Of a DNA stretch of 64,000 bases, positions 1-9,958 are shown in pieces; the stretch's first letter is position 1; each line of letters opens with the position of its first letter. The position numbers and the translations under genes are program-made. The DNA is from Pseudomonas sp. CCI4.2 (GTDB lineage Bacteria; Pseudomonadota; Gammaproteobacteria; Pseudomonadales; Pseudomonadaceae): assembly GCF_034350045.1 (NCBI RefSeq), contig NZ_CP133781.1, forward strand, positions 4,948,501-5,012,500, read 5' to 3'. A model generated the notes under the pieces. It saw only the letters and a program-made list of their open reading frames with translations, was not told the origin of the DNA and searched no databases.

Positions 1-459
1 CCGCGCCAACAGGCGACCAATCCGGCCAAAACCGTACAGCACGACATCGGTGCCTTTGCCCGAGGTAGCGCTTTGCTGACCCACTACATCGGCCAACTCA
101 TCACGTACAAATTGCTCGGCGCTGCGGCCCTTGCCTTCAGCCTTGAATTTCACGGCCAGCTTGCCCAGGTCCACCGAAGCGGCACCCAGTTTTAGCTCAC
201 TCATGGCTTTAAGCAGCGGGAACGTCTCATGCACGGACAACTCGACGCCATCGGCCTGACGGTGACGAGCAAAGCGATGTGCTTTAAGAATTGCGATGAC
301 TGAACGGTTGATCAGGCTGCGGCCATAAATCGAGCTCACCACATTATTATTGCGGTAGAGCTGACCGATGAGAGGGATCATTGCCTCGGCGAGGGCTTCA
401 CGATCGATCCATTCACCAAGACACTGGTCGGGCTTCTGAGTCACGGGAACCTTCCACAT
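1..459 (-). CDS. gap: Glyceraldehyde-3-phosphate dehydrogenase, 5' part
   Basis: Only the N-terminal 153 residues are in the window; the gene runs off the left edge. The start is placed at ATG 459 (MWKVPVTQKPDQ); GTG 444 in the same frame is an alternative. The protein has the ~110-residue N-terminal extension of the long (about 487-residue) pseudomonad Gap. It ends here at the NAD-binding start, where the Rossmann motif GFGRIGR is just visible before the edge. Family role: reversible phosphorylating oxidation of glyceraldehyde-3-phosphate, mainly gluconeogenic in Pseudomonas, which lacks a complete glycolysis. It is divergent from mfd with a 178 bp shared upstream region. Identity rests on the recognised N-terminus and on synteny with PA3001-PA3002. 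Confidence 0.88.
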   Translation of the reverse strand, partial: MWKVPVTQKPDQCLGEWIDREALAEAMIPLIGQLYRNNNVVSSIYGRSLINRSVIAILKAHRFARHRQADGVELSVHETFPLLKAMSELKLGAASVDLGKLAVKFKAEGKGRSAEQFVRDELADVVGQQSATSGKGTDVVLYGFGRIGRLLAR

Positions 460-637
460 GTAGGGGCTGAAAAAAGGGACTACATTATGCCGCCGCCTTT
501 GTTTATGAGCAATGCGTGACAGTGAGATCACACAGCACTACATAAATTCCATGCACGTGAAACGCTGAAAACTGACAGCACACGCCTTCGTTCGCTACAA
601 TCGCCGGCCCTGTCGCAACGCTGGAGCTCAACCTTCC

Positions 638-3600
638 GTGCCCGTTCTGCGTCTACCGATACTCCCTGCTGCGGCAGGCAAACAACACTGGGGCAATTTG
701 CCCGGTGCTGCCCTCAGTCTGGCCATTGCCGAGGCCGCCAGTGCTGCCAAGCGTTTTACGCTGCTGCTAACCGCTGACAGCCAAAGCGCCGAGCGTCTTG
801 AGCAAGAACTCGGCTTTTTTGCGCCGGACTTGCCGGTTCTTCATTTTCCAGACTGGGAAACCCTGCCCTACGACCTGTTTTCTCCGCATCAGGATATTAT
901 TTCCCAGCGCATTGCCAGCCTGTACCGGCTGCCAGAACTGGCGCACGGCGTGCTGGTGGTCCCCATCACCACCGCCCTGCACCGACTGGCGCCGACCAAG
1001 TTTTTGCTCGGCAGCAGCCTGGTGCTGGACATCGGCCAAAAGCTCGACGTCGAACAAATGCGCACCCGGCTCGAAGCCAGTGGTTATCGCTGCGTTGATA
1101 CCGTGTACGAGCACGGTGAGTTTGCCGTCCGTGGCGCGCTGATCGATCTGTTCCCCATGGGCAGCAAACTGCCGTACCGGATCGATCTGTTCGACGACGA
1201 AATCGAAACCCTGCGCACCTTTGACCCGGAAACCCAGCGCTCCATCGACAAGGTGCAGTCGGTTCGGCTGCTGCCCGCGCGCGAGTTTCCGCTGCAAAAA
1301 GATGCCGTGACCCGCTTCAAGGCCCGGTTTCGCGAGCGCTTCGACGTAGATTTCCGCAAGTGCCCGATCTTTCAGGACTTGAGCAGCGGGATCACGCCGG
1401 CCGGAATCGAGTACTACCTGCCGCTGTTCTTCGATGAAACCTCGACCCTGTTCGATTACCTGCCCCAAGACACCCAGGTGTTCTCGCTGCCCGGCATTGA
1501 ACAAGCGGCCGAGAACTTCTGGAGTGATGTGCGCAACCGCTATGAAGAGCGCAAAGTCGATCCCGAACGGCCGTTGCTGCCGCCCAGCGAATTATTCCTG
1601 CCGGTAGAAGACTGTTTCGCCCGCCTGAAAAGCTGGCCACGGATAGTCGCCAGCCAACAAGACGTCGAAACCGGCGTCGGCCGTGAACGGTTCCCGGTTC
1701 TGCCGCTGCCAGACCTGGCCATCGAATCCAAGGCCACCCAACCACTGGCCGCGCTATCAAAGTTTCTCGACGATTTTGCGGGGCGCGTGTTGTTTACCGC
1801 CGAGTCTGCCGGGCGCCGCGAAGTGTTGCTGGAGCTACTGGAGCGCCTGAAGCTGCGGCCAAAAACCGTCGACGGCTGGACAGACTTCATCGAAGGCAAA
1901 GATCGCCTGTCGATCACCATTGGGCCGTTGGACGAAGGCCTCATTCTGGAGCAGCCAGCTCTTGCGCTGATCGCAGAAAGCCCGCTGTTCGGCCAGCGGG
2001 TCATGCAGCGTCGACGTCGGGAGAAACGCACCGACGGTGGTAATAACGACGCAGTGATCAAAAACCTCACTGAACTGCGCGAAGGCGCCCCCGTGGTCCA
2101 CATCGACCACGGCGTAGGTCGCTATCTTGGGTTGGCAACACTGGAAGTCGAAAACCAGGTCGCCGAGTTTCTGATGCTGGCGTACGCCGAAGAGGCGAAA
2201 TTGTACGTGCCGGTGGCCAGCCTGCACTTGATTGCACGTTATACCGGCAGCGATGACGCCTTGGCGCCGCTGCATCGGTTGGGTTCTGAGACCTGGCAGA
2301 AAGCCAAGCGCAAAGCCGCCGAACAAGTCCGTGATGTGGCCGCTGAATTGCTCGACATCTATGCCCGTCGAGCCGCCCGTGAGGGCTATGCCTTCGCCGA
2401 CCCGAAAGCCGACTACGCGACCTTCAGCGCCGGCTTCCCGTTCGAAGAAACTCCAGACCAGCAAACCACCATCGATGCCGTGCGCGCCGACATGCTCGCG
2501 CCAAAGCCGATGGACCGCCTAGTGTGCGGCGACGTGGGCTTCGGCAAAACTGAAGTGGCCATGCGCGCGGCGTTCATCGCCGTGCACGGCGGTCGCCAGG
2601 TCGCCATTCTGGTGCCGACCACCCTCCTCGCCCAACAGCACTACAACAGCTTCCGCGACCGCTTTGCCGATTGGCCGGTCAGCGTCGAGGTCATGAGCCG
2701 CTTCAAGTCCGCCAAAGAGATCAACGCCGCTGTCGCGGACTTGGCCGAGGGCAAAATCGACATCGTGATTGGCACGCACAAGCTGCTGCAAGACGACGTG
2801 AAGATAAAGAACCTCGGGCTGGTGATCATCGACGAAGAACACCGTTTCGGGGTGCGCCAGAAGGAACAGCTCAAGGCCCTGCGCAGTGAAGTCGATATCC
2901 TGACCCTGACCGCAACACCGATTCCGCGAACGCTGAACATGGCCGTGTCGGGGATGCGCGATTTGTCGATTATCGCCACCCCGCCGGCGCGTCGTTTGTC
3001 GGTGCGCACCTTTGTCATGGAGAACAACAAAAGCACCGTCAAAGAAGCCTTGCTGCGTGAACTGCTGCGTGGTGGGCAGGTTTACTACTTGCACAACGAC
3101 GTCAAAACCATCGAGAAATGCGCCGCCGACCTCGCTGAGCTGGTGCCGGAAGCGCGCATCGGTATTGGCCACGGGCAAATGCGTGAACGCGACCTCGAAC
3201 AGGTAATGAGCGATTTCTACCATAAGCGCTTCAACGTGCTGATCGCCTCGACCATCATCGAGACCGGCATCGACGTGCCCAGCGCCAACACCATCATCAT
3301 CGAACGGGCCGACAAGTTTGGTCTGGCACAACTGCACCAACTGCGCGGCCGGGTGGGTCGAAGTCACCACCAGGCGTACGCCTATTTGCTGACCCCGCCT
3401 CGAGCACAAATCACCCCGGACGCCGAGAAGCGTCTGGAAGCGATTGCCAACACCCAGGACCTCGGAGCGGGCTTCGTGCTCGCCACCAACGACTTGGAAA
3501 TCCGTGGCGCGGGCGAACTGTTGGGCGATGGCCAGAGCGGGCAAATTCAGGCCGTGGGCTTTACCCTGTACATGGAAATGCTCGAACGCGCAGTCAAGGC

Positions 3601-4090
3601 CATTCGCAAGGGAGAACAACCGAACCTCGACCAGCCCTTGGGTGGCGGCCCGGAAATCAACCTTCGGTTGCCGGCCCTGATTCCCGAGGCGTATTTGCCT
3701 GACGTGCATACCCGCCTGATCCTCTACAAGCGCATTGCCAACGCCGCCGACGAAGATGGCCTCAAGGACTTGCAGGTCGAGATGATTGATCGCTTCGGCC
3801 TGTTACCTGAACCGACTAAGAATCTGGTGCGTCTGACGTTGCTCAAACTGCAAGCCGAGCAATTGGGTATCAAGAAAGTCGACGCTGGGCCGCAAGGTGG
3901 GCGTATTGAGTTCAGCGCAAGTACCCAAGTCGATCCGCTGGTGCTGATCAAGCTGATTCAGGGTCAGCCAAACCGCTACAAATTCGAAGGGGCCACGCTG
4001 TTCAAATTCATGGTGCCCATGGAACGGCCAGAAGAGCGCTTTAACACGCTAGAGGCGCTGTTCGAACGTCTTGCTCCGAAAAAAGCGTGA
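638..4090 (+). CDS. mfd: Transcription-repair coupling factor Mfd
   Basis: 1150 residues, full length for the family (E. coli 1148). Mfd is a cytoplasmic SF2 translocase that pushes stalled RNA polymerase off DNA and recruits UvrA. The N-terminal third is the UvrB-like/UvrA-binding module. The RNA-polymerase-interacting region follows around residues 470-560. The helicase domain has Walker A GDVGFGKTE near residue 632, DEEH near 731 and the GRVGRS motif VI. A C-terminal TRCF domain completes it. The start is GTG 638; no ATG nearby gives a better N-terminus. A stem-loop at 4158-4180 follows the gene. Several long antisense reading frames inside it are shadows. Confidence 0.97.
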   Translation: MPVLRLPILPAAAGKQHWGNLPGAALSLAIAEAASAAKRFTLLLTADSQSAERLEQELGFFAPDLPVLHFPDWETLPYDLFSPHQDIISQRIASLYRLPELAHGVLVVPITTALHRLAPTKFLLGSSLVLDIGQKLDVEQMRTRLEASGYRCVDTVYEHGEFAVRGALIDLFPMGSKLPYRIDLFDDEIETLRTFDPETQRSIDKVQSVRLLPAREFPLQKDAVTRFKARFRERFDVDFRKCPIFQDLSSGITPAGIEYYLPLFFDETSTLFDYLPQDTQVFSLPGIEQAAENFWSDVRNRYEERKVDPERPLLPPSELFLPVEDCFARLKSWPRIVASQQDVETGVGRERFPVLPLPDLAIESKATQPLAALSKFLDDFAGRVLFTAESAGRREVLLELLERLKLRPKTVDGWTDFIEGKDRLSITIGPLDEGLILEQPALALIAESPLFGQRVMQRRRREKRTDGGNNDAVIKNLTELREGAPVVHIDHGVGRYLGLATLEVENQVAEFLMLAYAEEAKLYVPVASLHLIARYTGSDDALAPLHRLGSETWQKAKRKAAEQVRDVAAELLDIYARRAAREGYAFADPKADYATFSAGFPFEETPDQQTTIDAVRADMLAPKPMDRLVCGDVGFGKTEVAMRAAFIAVHGGRQVAILVPTTLLAQQHYNSFRDRFADWPVSVEVMSRFKSAKEINAAVADLAEGKIDIVIGTHKLLQDDVKIKNLGLVIIDEEHRFGVRQKEQLKALRSEVDILTLTATPIPRTLNMAVSGMRDLSIIATPPARRLSVRTFVMENNKSTVKEALLRELLRGGQVYYLHNDVKTIEKCAADLAELVPEARIGIGHGQMRERDLEQVMSDFYHKRFNVLIASTIIETGIDVPSANTIIIERADKFGLAQLHQLRGRVGRSHHQAYAYLLTPPRAQITPDAEKRLEAIANTQDLGAGFVLATNDLEIRGAGELLGDGQSGQIQAVGFTLYMEMLERAVKAIRKGEQPNLDQPLGGGPEINLRLPALIPEAYLPDVHTRLILYKRIANAADEDGLKDLQVEMIDRFGLLPEPTKNLVRLTLLKLQAEQLGIKKVDAGPQGGRIEFSASTQVDPLVLIKLIQGQPNRYKFEGATLFKFMVPMERPEERFNTLEALFERLAPKKA

Positions 4091-4157
4091 TTCCAGAAAA
4101 GCGCTCTACTTGAACCGCGCGCCCGGCCATACTGGTCGACGTTTATCACAAAGCACT

Positions 4158-4180
4158 CAAGGGGCGCATTGCGCCTCTTG
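4158..4180 (+). terminator. Possible rho-independent terminator after mfd
   Basis: Stem CAAGGGGCGC / GCGCCTCTTG with a 3-nt ATT loop and one mismatch, followed by CCTTTTG. The T run is short, so termination may be weak. Confidence 0.4.
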
Positions 4181-4219
4181 CCTTTTGAGCACCGCTGCGG
4201 CGTAGGGCTGTATTGAACT

Positions 4220-6922
4220 GTGTCGTCAATTCTTGAAAGAGTTTTAGCCTCTTCGTGGGCAGATGGTTTCAAAGCTCAGAGCCTTGAGCGAGGGCGTGAC
4301 TATGCCCGGCAACAACGCATCATGTTGCACCACCTGAGCGGTGAATTAGTCCAGACGCTATGCCGAGGCTCAAGCCTGGAAATCTACACCCAGACCCTCA
4401 AGCTCAAGGACCCCGCGAAGTACAGCCAGTTCGTGATCGCCAAATGCACCTGTCCAGTCCGTAACAACTGTAAGCACTGCGCCGCCGCGTTGTTTTTCCT
4501 GCAAGCCCCGGAAAATCAGCCGTCAATCCTTGCTGCGCTGGACATCGCCGAACCCACGATCGATCTCGCTCCCCCCGTAAAACAAAAACCGGCGCTGCCC
4601 GAACGCGCAATCGACTACTTTCCACGACCACGGCTGACAGTCGCCAGTGTCGAGTACAGTGCCTACGAACCCCGTAACGGCCGTATGCAACGGCACCTCC
4701 AGCACCGCGCGGCCTTGGCTTTTGGCTATGGTCCTTACTATGCGGCGGGCAAACCCGTCGATATGGTTTTGCACGAGCAAACCGAGACCCTGCGCCTCCA
4801 TCGCCACGCCGATGAGGAAAAACGCTGCTACGAGGCGATGCAGGAACGTGGCTTTAAGCTGGCGACTCGGCAAAGCAAGGCACTACCCGACAGCGCCGGG
4901 GATATGTTCGAACTGCCGAACGATAAAGCCTGGCTGCATTTCATGACCCACCAATTGCCGCTGCTGCGCGACCAAGGCTGGGAAATTGATATTTACGACG
5001 ACTTCAGTTTCGACGTCACGCCGGTCGAAGACTGGTATGCGGTCATTCAGGAGCAGCCAGAACACGACTGGTTCGACCTGGAACTGGGGATTATCGTCAA
5101 CGGCGAGCGCCTGAGTTTATTGCCGATTTTGATCAACCTGCTGCGCACTCACCCTGAGTTGATGAGCGCCAGCGGGATAGCCAAACGCCGCGACGACGAA
5201 CAGCTTCTGGTACAGCTCAATCATTTCACGCAGAAAGGCGGCGAACCGATTCAGGTGGCGCTGCCTTATGGTCGGCTGAAACCGGTGCTGGCAGCCTTGG
5301 GCGACTTCTATTGGCACGACGACGGCAATAACGCGCTACGGCTGAACACTGCTGACGCTACGCGCCTGACGGTATTAGACGACTTGCAGTTGATTTGGGA
5401 AGGCGGCGAGCGCGTGCGTCGTTTCGCTGATCGCTTGGCCAACATCAAGAATTTTTCGGTCGGTGTACCTGAGCGCTTGAACGCAACGTTGCGGCCCTAT
5501 CAGCACGAAGGCTTGAGCTGGATGCAGTCACTGCGCGAGTTGGAAGTGGGCGGCATTCTTGCTGATGACATGGGTCTGGGCAAAACCCTGCAAACCTTGG
5601 CTCACCTGCTTATAGAGAAACAAGCGGGTCGAATGGATCGCCCTTCTCTGGCGGTCATGCCGACCAGCCTGATCCCTAACTGGATGGACGAAGCCGAGCG
5701 CTTCACCCCTGACTTGAAAATCCTGGCGCTGCATGGCGCTGGCAGAAAACGCGAATTTGCGAACCTGCAGGATTACGACCTGATCTTGACCACCTATGCG
5801 TTGCTGCCGCGTGACGTCGAACTGTTGGCGCAGCAACCGCTGCACGTGCTGATACTCGACGAAGCGCAATACATCAAGAATCCCCGCAGCAAGGCCGCTA
5901 ATGCTGCACGCAGCTTGAATGCCCGACAACGTCTATGCCTGAGCGGTACACCGCTGGAAAACCACTTGGGCGAGCTGTGGTCGCTGTTTCACTTTTTGAT
6001 GCCGGGCTGGCTGGGTGACAACAAACACTTCAATAGCAATTACCGCAAAGCCATCGAAAAAGACGGCAGCGAGGAGCGGCTGCAGCATTTGAATGCCCGA
6101 ATCAAGCCGTTCTTGCTGCGCCGAACCAAAGAACAAGTCGCCACCGAGCTCCCGCCGAAAACCGAAATTGTGCATTGGGTCGAGCTCAACGACACCCAGC
6201 GTGATGTATACGAAACCGTCCGGCTGGCCATGGACAAGAAGGTTCGCGAGGAGATCAGTCGCAAAGGCATGGCGGGCAGCCAGATCATTATTCTTGAGGC
6301 GCTGCTGAAACTGCGCCAGGTGTGCTGCGATTTACGCCTGGTCAACAGCGCTCCTACCACCGGGCGCCATGGCAGCTCAGCCAAACTGCACAGCCTGATG
6401 GAGATGTTCGACGAGTTATTGGCCGAGGGTCGAAAGATCCTGTTGTTCTCCCAATTCACGTCCATGCTCGCCTTGATCGAGGCGGAGCTGAAACAACGCG
6501 GAATCGAGTATGTGCTGCTTACCGGCCAAACCCGCGACCGCCGTGCGCCGGTGCACGACTTTCAGAGCGGCAAGGTGCCGGTGTTCCTGATCAGCCTGAA
6601 AGCCGGCGGTACCGGTCTGAACCTGACTGCCGCCGACACCGTGATTCACTACGACCCCTGGTGGAACCCGGCAGCGGAAAACCAGGCCACCGACCGTGCG
6701 TATCGCATCGGTCAAGACAAACCCGTGTTCGTTTACAAAATGATCGCGCGCGGCACCGTCGAAGAGAAAATCCAGCGGTTGCAGCAAGAAAAATCAGCGC
6801 TGGCCTCCGGTGTGCTGGATGGCCGAGCGGCGGGTGACTGGCGACTGGAGAGCGAAGACATCAGCGCGTTGTTCGCGCCGCTGCCTTTGCCCTCACCCAA
6901 GCCGAAAAAGGCCAAGCACTAA
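4220..6922 (+). CDS. SNF2-family helicase with SWIM zinc finger
   Basis: 900 residues, GTG start. A SWIM-type CxCx(n)CxH finger sits near residues 75-88 (CTCPVRNNCKHC). A central region of unknown function follows. The C-terminal SWI2/SNF2 ATPase has Walker A DDMGLGKT near residue 449, a DEAQ box near 546, and motifs V/VI in GTGLNLT...DRAYRIGQ. The family uses ATP hydrolysis to translocate on duplex DNA. Bacterial members (HepA/RapA-related) are linked to RNA polymerase recycling or DNA repair, but the substrate of this one cannot be read from sequence. It lies 129 bp after mfd on the same strand, as in P. aeruginosa. Confidence 0.9.
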   Translation: MSSILERVLASSWADGFKAQSLERGRDYARQQRIMLHHLSGELVQTLCRGSSLEIYTQTLKLKDPAKYSQFVIAKCTCPVRNNCKHCAAALFFLQAPENQPSILAALDIAEPTIDLAPPVKQKPALPERAIDYFPRPRLTVASVEYSAYEPRNGRMQRHLQHRAALAFGYGPYYAAGKPVDMVLHEQTETLRLHRHADEEKRCYEAMQERGFKLATRQSKALPDSAGDMFELPNDKAWLHFMTHQLPLLRDQGWEIDIYDDFSFDVTPVEDWYAVIQEQPEHDWFDLELGIIVNGERLSLLPILINLLRTHPELMSASGIAKRRDDEQLLVQLNHFTQKGGEPIQVALPYGRLKPVLAALGDFYWHDDGNNALRLNTADATRLTVLDDLQLIWEGGERVRRFADRLANIKNFSVGVPERLNATLRPYQHEGLSWMQSLRELEVGGILADDMGLGKTLQTLAHLLIEKQAGRMDRPSLAVMPTSLIPNWMDEAERFTPDLKILALHGAGRKREFANLQDYDLILTTYALLPRDVELLAQQPLHVLILDEAQYIKNPRSKAANAARSLNARQRLCLSGTPLENHLGELWSLFHFLMPGWLGDNKHFNSNYRKAIEKDGSEERLQHLNARIKPFLLRRTKEQVATELPPKTEIVHWVELNDTQRDVYETVRLAMDKKVREEISRKGMAGSQIIILEALLKLRQVCCDLRLVNSAPTTGRHGSSAKLHSLMEMFDELLAEGRKILLFSQFTSMLALIEAELKQRGIEYVLLTGQTRDRRAPVHDFQSGKVPVFLISLKAGGTGLNLTAADTVIHYDPWWNPAAENQATDRAYRIGQDKPVFVYKMIARGTVEEKIQRLQQEKSALASGVLDGRAAGDWRLESEDISALFAPLPLPSPKPKKAKH

Positions 6923-6930
6923 CGCAAAAT

Positions 6931-7008
6931 ACTCTGAGCTAACTTGTTGGCGAGGCCCTTTAAAGCGAACTGCACTAGACCGCCTCGCCAACAAGTTGGC
7001 TACAGAGT
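6931..7008. repeat. Intergenic inverted repeat, TGTAGGAGCCAAC family
   Basis: Two ~26 bp arms (6931-6956 and 6982-7008) are near-perfect reverse complements (core AACTTGTTGGCGAGGC / GCCTCGCCAACAAGTT). The element fills the gap between the convergent SNF2 and MTI phosphorylase genes. It belongs to the same family as copies near 20082, 24255, 33175, 40366, 52290 and 56497, and its paired arms make it REPIN-like. Confidence 0.8.
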
Positions 7009-7018
7009 GTTGCGGTAC

Positions 7019-7759
7019 TCAATCAGCCGCCAACACTCGGGCCAATGTCGCTTTAACCTTGCCCATTCCGTCGTGTAATGCCTGTTCGATTTCCGCCATG
7101 GTAATCACCGCCGAAGATTTTCCCGCAGCAGGGTTAACCACCAACGCCAAACACGCGTAAGCCAGGTCGATCTCACGAGCCAATGCAGCCTCGGGCATAC
7201 CGGTCATGCCGACGATATCGCACCCGTCGCGCTCCAGACGAACAATCTCCGCCACGGTTTCCAAGCGCGGGCCCTGGGTGCAGGCATACACGCCTTGATC
7301 GCTGTAATCACAGCCTTCAGCAGCCAGCGCAGCGATCAGCCGGGCGCGCAGCTCTTCGCTGTAGGGGTAGCTGAAATCGATGTGGGTCACGTGCTCCAAG
7401 TCATCGGCGAAGTACGTGTGTTCACGGCCGCTGGTGTAATCAATCAACTGGTGGGGTACGCAAAAGTGACCGGTGCCCATCGCCGGGTGAATTCCGCCGA
7501 CCGCATTGACCGCCAAAATCGCCTGCGCTCCGGCCTGTTTCAAGGCCCAGAGATTGGCGCGGTAGTTCACTTGATGCGGGGGGAAGCGATGGGGATGCCC
7601 GTGGCGCGCGAGAAACAATACTTCGCGCCCGGCGTAGTCACCAACCTGAATCTCGCCAGAAGGCAGGCCGTAAGGCGTGTTCATGGGCAAAGACTGACGG
7701 ATGTTAAGTCCTTCCAGCTGGGTCAGGCCGGTACCGCCGATAATCGCGTAAACAGTCAT
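7019..7759 (-). CDS. S-methyl-5'-thioinosine phosphorylase (MtnP-like purine phosphorylase)
   Basis: 246 residues of the PNP/MTAP family 2: N-terminal IIGGTGL phosphate-binding loop, FLARHGH near residue 50, and GMTGMPEAALARE near the C-terminus. The position next to nagZ matches PA3004. That enzyme, as I recall, phosphorolyses methylthioinosine, made when pseudomonads deaminate methylthioadenosine; this salvages the purine and methylthioribose-1-phosphate after polyamine or homoserine-lactone synthesis. Methylthioadenosine specificity cannot be excluded from sequence alone. It follows nagZ by 12 bp and is probably co-transcribed with it. Confidence 0.85.
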   Translation of the reverse strand: MTVYAIIGGTGLTQLEGLNIRQSLPMNTPYGLPSGEIQVGDYAGREVLFLARHGHPHRFPPHQVNYRANLWALKQAGAQAILAVNAVGGIHPAMGTGHFCVPHQLIDYTSGREHTYFADDLEHVTHIDFSYPYSEELRARLIAALAAEGCDYSDQGVYACTQGPRLETVAEIVRLERDGCDIVGMTGMPEAALAREIDLAYACLALVVNPAAGKSSAVITMAEIEQALHDGMGKVKATLARVLAAD

Positions 7760-7771
7760 GGGAAAAGTCCT

Positions 7772-8785
7772 TTAATCGATCAGTTGGGCAGCGCGCAATG
7801 CTTCAAGCGCTGCCAGCCAGCGCGGGTGCTGACGGTATTCAGTGGTGGCATAGGCCTGCCCGCGCATCCGCGCGATTCGCAGCGATGGCGTGACCTTCAT
7901 CCGCTGCACCGCGCTGAGGGCCAGTTCAGCCGCCACACGATCGTTACACACCAAACCCATGTCACACCCTGCCGAAAGCGCCGCTTCGATACGACTCGCC
8001 GCGTCCCCAACTACATGGGCGCCGGCCATGGACAGGTCATCACTGAAGATCACGCCATCGAACTTCAATTCGCCACGCAAGATATCTTGCAGCCAAAGGC
8101 GGGAAAAGCCCGCGGGCTGTGAATCAACCTGTGGGTAAATCACATGAGCGGGCATCACTGCCGCCAGTTGCTTGCTTAGCCTGGCAAACGGCACCAGGTC
8201 GTTGGCCCGAATCTCATCCAGGCTGCGTTCGTCGGTCGGTATCGCGACATGGGAATCGGCCTCAGCCCAACCGTGGCCAGGGAAGTGTTTACCGGTGGCG
8301 GCCATGCCAGCGGCGTTCATCCCTCGAATAAACGCCCCCGCCAGCAAGGCTACGCGCTCGGGATCACCGTCGAACGAGCGGCTGCCCACGACCGCACTGC
8401 GCTGATAATCCAAGTCCAGAACCGGCGCAAAACTCAGGTCCAGCCCCACCGCCAGGACTTCAGTCGCCATCAACCATCCGCAATGCTCGGCCAGTGCTTC
8501 TGCATTCGGGTTGTCGGCAATCGCCCGCATCGCTGGCAAGCGGACAAAGCCCTGACGCAAACGCTGCACGCGCCCGCCTTCTTGATCCACCGCGATCAGC
8601 ACGTCCGGTCGAACGGCTCGGATCGCCGCGCTCAGCTCCCGAACTTGACGAGGATGCTCGATGTTGCGGGCAAAAATGATCAAACCACCCACTTCGGGCT
8701 GACGCAGTAGCTGACGATCTTCAGCGGTCAGCCACGTACCGGCGACATCGACCATCAACGAGCCTTGCAGGCCTGAACTCATCAT
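7772..8785 (-). CDS. nagZ: Beta-N-acetylhexosaminidase NagZ
   Basis: 337 residues, glycoside hydrolase family 3. The family signature GKHFPGHG is at about residues 165-172, carrying the catalytic His, with FSDDLSMAGA near 247-256 carrying the Asp nucleophile. NagZ is cytoplasmic and removes N-acetylglucosamine from recycled GlcNAc-anhydromuropeptides; its product controls AmpR/AmpC induction. There is no signal peptide, as expected. The start is ATG 8785 with a second ATG immediately after. First gene of a probable nagZ-MTI phosphorylase operon, 182 bp downstream of psrA. Confidence 0.95.
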   Translation of the reverse strand: MMSSGLQGSLMVDVAGTWLTAEDRQLLRQPEVGGLIIFARNIEHPRQVRELSAAIRAVRPDVLIAVDQEGGRVQRLRQGFVRLPAMRAIADNPNAEALAEHCGWLMATEVLAVGLDLSFAPVLDLDYQRSAVVGSRSFDGDPERVALLAGAFIRGMNAAGMAATGKHFPGHGWAEADSHVAIPTDERSLDEIRANDLVPFARLSKQLAAVMPAHVIYPQVDSQPAGFSRLWLQDILRGELKFDGVIFSDDLSMAGAHVVGDAASRIEAALSAGCDMGLVCNDRVAAELALSAVQRMKVTPSLRIARMRGQAYATTEYRQHPRWLAALEALRAAQLID

Positions 8786-8967
8786 GAAAATTCCTTAACT
8801 CAACACTGCCAAGCCCTGCAAGGGCGCGGCATCAAGCACAGTGGAGACAGCCAGACGCGCAACTCGTTGAGGACAAACGAGTGGGCGAGGGAGACATGGA
8901 TAAACCGAGGGGTACGCATAAGCGGCTAGCTTAGCGGATGAAGGCCGTCACGCCCACCCGTCACCCG

Positions 8968-9672
8968 CTAAACCTTGGCGGCTACCGGGCTTTTGCTGCG
9001 AGGCTTGAGCTGTGCTGAAACCATCGCATCGTCGGTGACACCGGTTTCGGCGCGCATGCCAGCTGCCAGGAACGGCACCATCAGTCGCATCACCTGTTCG
9101 ATAGAGGTGTTCACGCCGAAATCCGTTTCGGCAATGGCGCGCAAAGCTTTGATCCCGGACATGCTGAAGGCTGCCGCCCCGAGCATAAAATGCACACGCC
9201 AGAACAGCTCGATCGGGGGAATGCGCGGTGCGGCTTCGTTGACCAACAGCATGTAGCGCCGGAAGACTTTGCCGTACATGTCTTCAAGGTAACGCCGCAA
9301 GTGGCCTTGGCTCTGGCTGAACGCGAGACCGAGCAAACGCATGAATATAGAAAGATCGTTGTTGCTGCGAGGCTGGACTGCCAAGGCTTGCTCGACAAGG
9401 ATTTCCAGCAGCTCTTCCAGCGTAGGTTTGTGTTCGGGCTTGGTCTGACGGCGCTCCAGCTCACGGTCTAGGCTGACGCAGAAAGGCCCGAGAAAGCGCG
9501 AGAACACCGCTTGAATCAAGGCCTTCTTCGAACCGAAGTGATAATTCACGGCCGCCAAATTGACGGATGCTTTGCTGGTAATCAACCGCAGCGAAGTTTC
9601 GGCAAAGCCTTTCTCCGCAAACAACTGCTCAGCAGCATCAAGGATGCGTTCTACTGTTTCCGACTGGGCCAT
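8968..9672 (-). CDS. psrA: TetR-family fatty-acid-responsive regulator PsrA
   Basis: 234 residues from the ATG at 9672 (MAQSETVERILDAAEQ). A longer frame adds 14 residues but would start inside the operator region. The N-terminal TetR helix-turn-helix covers about residues 8-55. The rest is close to P. aeruginosa PsrA (PA3006). In Pseudomonas PsrA represses itself and fadBA, activates rpoS, and is released by long-chain fatty acids. Two abutting operator-like palindromes lie just upstream at 9686-9712, and a matching pair lies upstream of fadB. Synteny with nagZ and lexA supports the call. Confidence 0.95.
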   Translation of the reverse strand: MAQSETVERILDAAEQLFAEKGFAETSLRLITSKASVNLAAVNYHFGSKKALIQAVFSRFLGPFCVSLDRELERRQTKPEHKPTLEELLEILVEQALAVQPRSNNDLSIFMRLLGLAFSQSQGHLRRYLEDMYGKVFRRYMLLVNEAAPRIPPIELFWRVHFMLGAAAFSMSGIKALRAIAETDFGVNTSIEQVMRLMVPFLAAGMRAETGVTDDAMVSAQLKPRSKSPVAAKV

Positions 9673-9685
9673 GATCTTCGCCTGA

Positions 9686-9712
9686 CAAACACTTGTTTGA
9701 AACATACGTTTC
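9686..9712. promoter_or_regulatory. PsrA autoregulatory operator, two abutting sites
   Basis: CAAAC-ACTT-GTTTG (9686-9699) is followed by GAAAC-ATAC-GTTTC (9699-9712), sharing one base. Both match the published PsrA consensus (G/C)AAAC-N2-4-GTTT(G/C). They begin 14 bp upstream of the psrA start, consistent with autorepression. Confidence 0.85.
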
Positions 9713-9913
9713 AAGCGGGCTGTTTGTCAACCCTGTCCGTTCATTTTCTGGCTGGGCAGTCACGCTTGTATTCAACCATACAACATTGCTTAGACAGCAT
9801 ACGAACCGGGGCCTAAGGGCTTAGCGGAACCGGTGACCGCAGCGAGTCTTTGGTTACTTGGTAGAGACCGTCCAGCGGTCAGGATAAAAAGGACGATTGC
9901 CAAGACGCAATCA

Positions 9914-9948
9914 CTGTATATAATCCCAGTCACTGTATAAAAAGCCAG
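9914..9948. promoter_or_regulatory. Tandem LexA (SOS) boxes
   Basis: CTGTATATAATCCCAG (9914-9929) and CTGTATAAAAAGCCAG (9933-9948) both fit the gammaproteobacterial CTG-N10-CAG SOS box. They sit 10-45 bp before the lexA start and overlap its likely promoter. This predicts autoregulated SOS induction of lexA-sulA. Confidence 0.92.
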
Positions 9949-9958
9949 AGCGATCAAC

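Noticed and set aside
767..1504. Long leftward reading frame inside mfd (245 residues)
   Set aside because: Antisense shadow of a high-GC gene; no family-like motifs, and mfd is intact across it.
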